DNA of 64,000 nucleotides from Dentipellis sp. KUC8613 (Eukaryota > Basidiomycota > Agaricomycetes > Russulales > Hericiaceae). The translations under genes were made by a program, and so were the position numbers. The notes beneath the pieces were generated by a model that had not been told where the DNA came from, did no database searches, and worked only from the letters and a program-made list of their open reading frames with translations. Shown here piece by piece: positions 62,536-64,000 of this stretch. The stretch lies in the NCBI GenBank assembly GCA_002286715.1, contig NSJX01000007.1, positions 375,863 to 439,862 on the forward strand, written 5' to 3'. Numbering within the stretch: position 1 is the first letter of the stretch; each line of letters begins with the position of its first letter.

Positions 62536-64000
62536 ATGCTGTTGCGTTCGTCCTTGCTCGCGGCTGGGCTGTACGCCGCTGCCCCCGCCCTCGCTGCGTC
62601 GGCAGATGACTGGCGGTCGCGCGCTATATACCAGGTGCACTCTATCGTGTCGCGAATTCATAGTATCGGCGTTGACGACGCTGGGATAGCTCATTACCGA
62701 CAGGTTCGCAACGAGCAACGACAGCAACTCCCCATGCGACACCACAGAACGCCGCTACTGTGGCGGGTCATGGCAGGGCGTCATCAACCATCTGGATTAC
62801 ATCCAGAACATGGGCTTCGACGCTGTCTGGATATCACCCGTCTCCGCTAACATTGAGGGAAACACCACCGCCGGAGAGGCGTTCCACGGGTGAGCGTGCA
62901 CGCCGCTTTTCCATGTGTGGCGACGTTGAACGGAACCTTTTCGATAGCTATTGGTACCAGGATATTACCACGCTGAACCCACACTTCGGGACACCAGATG
63001 ATCTGAAGGAGCTGAGCAAGGCGTTGCACAAGCGTGGGATGTACCTGATGCTGGACGTCGTCGTCAACCACATGGCGGCGCCGAAGATGCCGCCCGATTT
63101 CAACTTCAAGGACTTCTTCCACCCCTTCACGGACGAGTCGTATTTCCACCAGCCGCCGTGCTTCGCGAACGACAACACCACGGACCCGAGCGTGCTCGAG
63201 CAGTGCTGGCTCGGAGACACGAACCTGCCGCTGCCGGATCTGAACACGGAGAACCAGACGGTCGTGGACCTGCTCCAGAAGTCCATCCATGATATCGTGC
63301 AGACATATCAGGTGGATGGGCTGCGTGTTGATACGGTGAAGCATATCAGGAAGGACTTCTGGCCGGGTTGGGCAAGTGCTGCGGGGGTGTTCACGATGGG
63401 TGAAGTGATCGCGAATGATACCAGCTTCGCTGCTCCATATACTCGTCAGTTCAAAATAGTTCATTGTCGGATTGCGATGCTCACCAATTTCATCCAGAGG
63501 TTCTTGACGCTATCTTGGATTACCCTTCGTATTTCCCTATGGTTTCGGCGTTCTCGAGTCCTCAAGGCCAGTTCGGACCCTTCATCTCGCAGATTACGGC
63601 TTCGCAGAAAGCGTACAAGAACGGTCTGTTCCTGACTGGGTCCTTCTTCGAAAACCACGATCAGCCGCGGTTCCAGTCCTACACGAAGGATATTGCGGTA
63701 TGTAATGAATAGTTGCAGATTGTCTGTTTAGCGTCCTGACTAGGGCTTAGCTGGTGAGGAATGGGATGACATTCCCCTTCATCCACGACGGCATTCCAAT
63801 CTGCTACTATGGTCGGTGCAAGGCTACTTGCATGGAATGAAATCCTCACATCGGTTTATAGGTCAGGAGCAAGGCTACCAAGGCGCTTCGGATCCTTTCA
63901 ATCGTGAAGCGTGCGTAGTCTTGACTTGATGATGATCGATGCGACTAACGGCACTCTAGGCTATGGCTCTCTGCGTACCAACAGGAGAAGCCTCTTGTAG
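62536..64000 (+). CDS. GH13 alpha-amylase, tandem paralog (partial at window end)
   Basis: Exons seen: 62536-62634, 62690-62889, 62948-63444, 63498-63697, 63751-63811, 63862-63910, 63960 to the window edge. The 3' part lies outside the window. Exon lengths match the upstream amylase exactly (99, 200, 200, 61, 49 nt), except exon 3, which is three nt longer. A signal peptide ([16 protein letters not shown]) leads into [17 protein letters not shown]. Catalytic residues are present: D228 (GLRVDTVKH), E252 (MGEVI) and D320 (ENHDQPRF). There are more Asn-glycosylation sequons (NDT, NTT, NQT) than in its neighbour. Substrate and role as for the upstream gene; the duplication may reflect dosage or altered induction. 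Confidence 0.93.

Overview
This window is nuclear DNA from a filamentous basidiomycete, most likely an Agaricomycete. Nearly every gene is cut by many 45-75 nt introns with GTRNGT donors, CTRAY-like branch sites and YAG acceptors. Intergenic spacers are short and coding GC3 is high. The gene families are fungal: Zn2Cys6 regulator, DUF6534 membrane protein, RTT109, Kre9/Knh1-like GPI protein, barwin/RlpA-like secreted protein, TIGR04076. All exon coordinates were placed by hand from splice signals, reading phase and family conservation; no transcript or database search was available.

Layout. 0.4-13.3 kb: two diverged Rif1-type genes in convergent orientation, with a cyclopropane-fatty-acid synthase-type methyltransferase between them. 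13.9-16.4 kb: a GPI-anchored Kre9/Knh1-like wall protein and a secreted double-psi beta-barrel protein. 16.4-18.8 kb is gene-poor. 18.8-21.9 kb: a 21-exon BZZ1 gene (F-BAR, C1, two SH3). 21.9-24.6 kb is gene-poor. 24.6-25.9 kb: the CAF1/POP2 deadenylase. 25.9-28.6 kb is gene-poor. 28.6-30.9 kb: a CENP-B-type DNA-binding protein.

31.8-47.6 kb is a dense housekeeping block: UPF0390 nucleolar protein, complex I NDUFA9, TOM22, a Zn2Cys6 regulator, UTP3/SAS10, a TIGR04076 protein, FCF2, COQ5 and cullin-1. Several of these are divergent pairs sharing 160-250 bp promoters. 48.5-53.0 kb: a 23-exon DUF6534 membrane protein and intronless RTT109. 53.0-56.7 kb has only tentative genes. 56.7-59.0 kb: a disordered coiled-coil protein. 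60.1 kb to the window end: two tandem GH13 alpha-amylases with the same exon plan; the second runs off the edge.

Themes. Mitochondrial function (NDUFA9, TOM22, COQ5) alternates with ribosome biogenesis (UTP3, FCF2, UPF0390). Chromatin and replication control is represented by the two Rif1 genes, RTT109 and the CENP-B-like protein. The most unusual points are the Rif1 paralog pair with opposite placement of candidate PP1-docking motifs, a probable one-nucleotide exon in the cyclopropane synthase gene, two probable GC-AG introns, and several 6-12 nt microexons.
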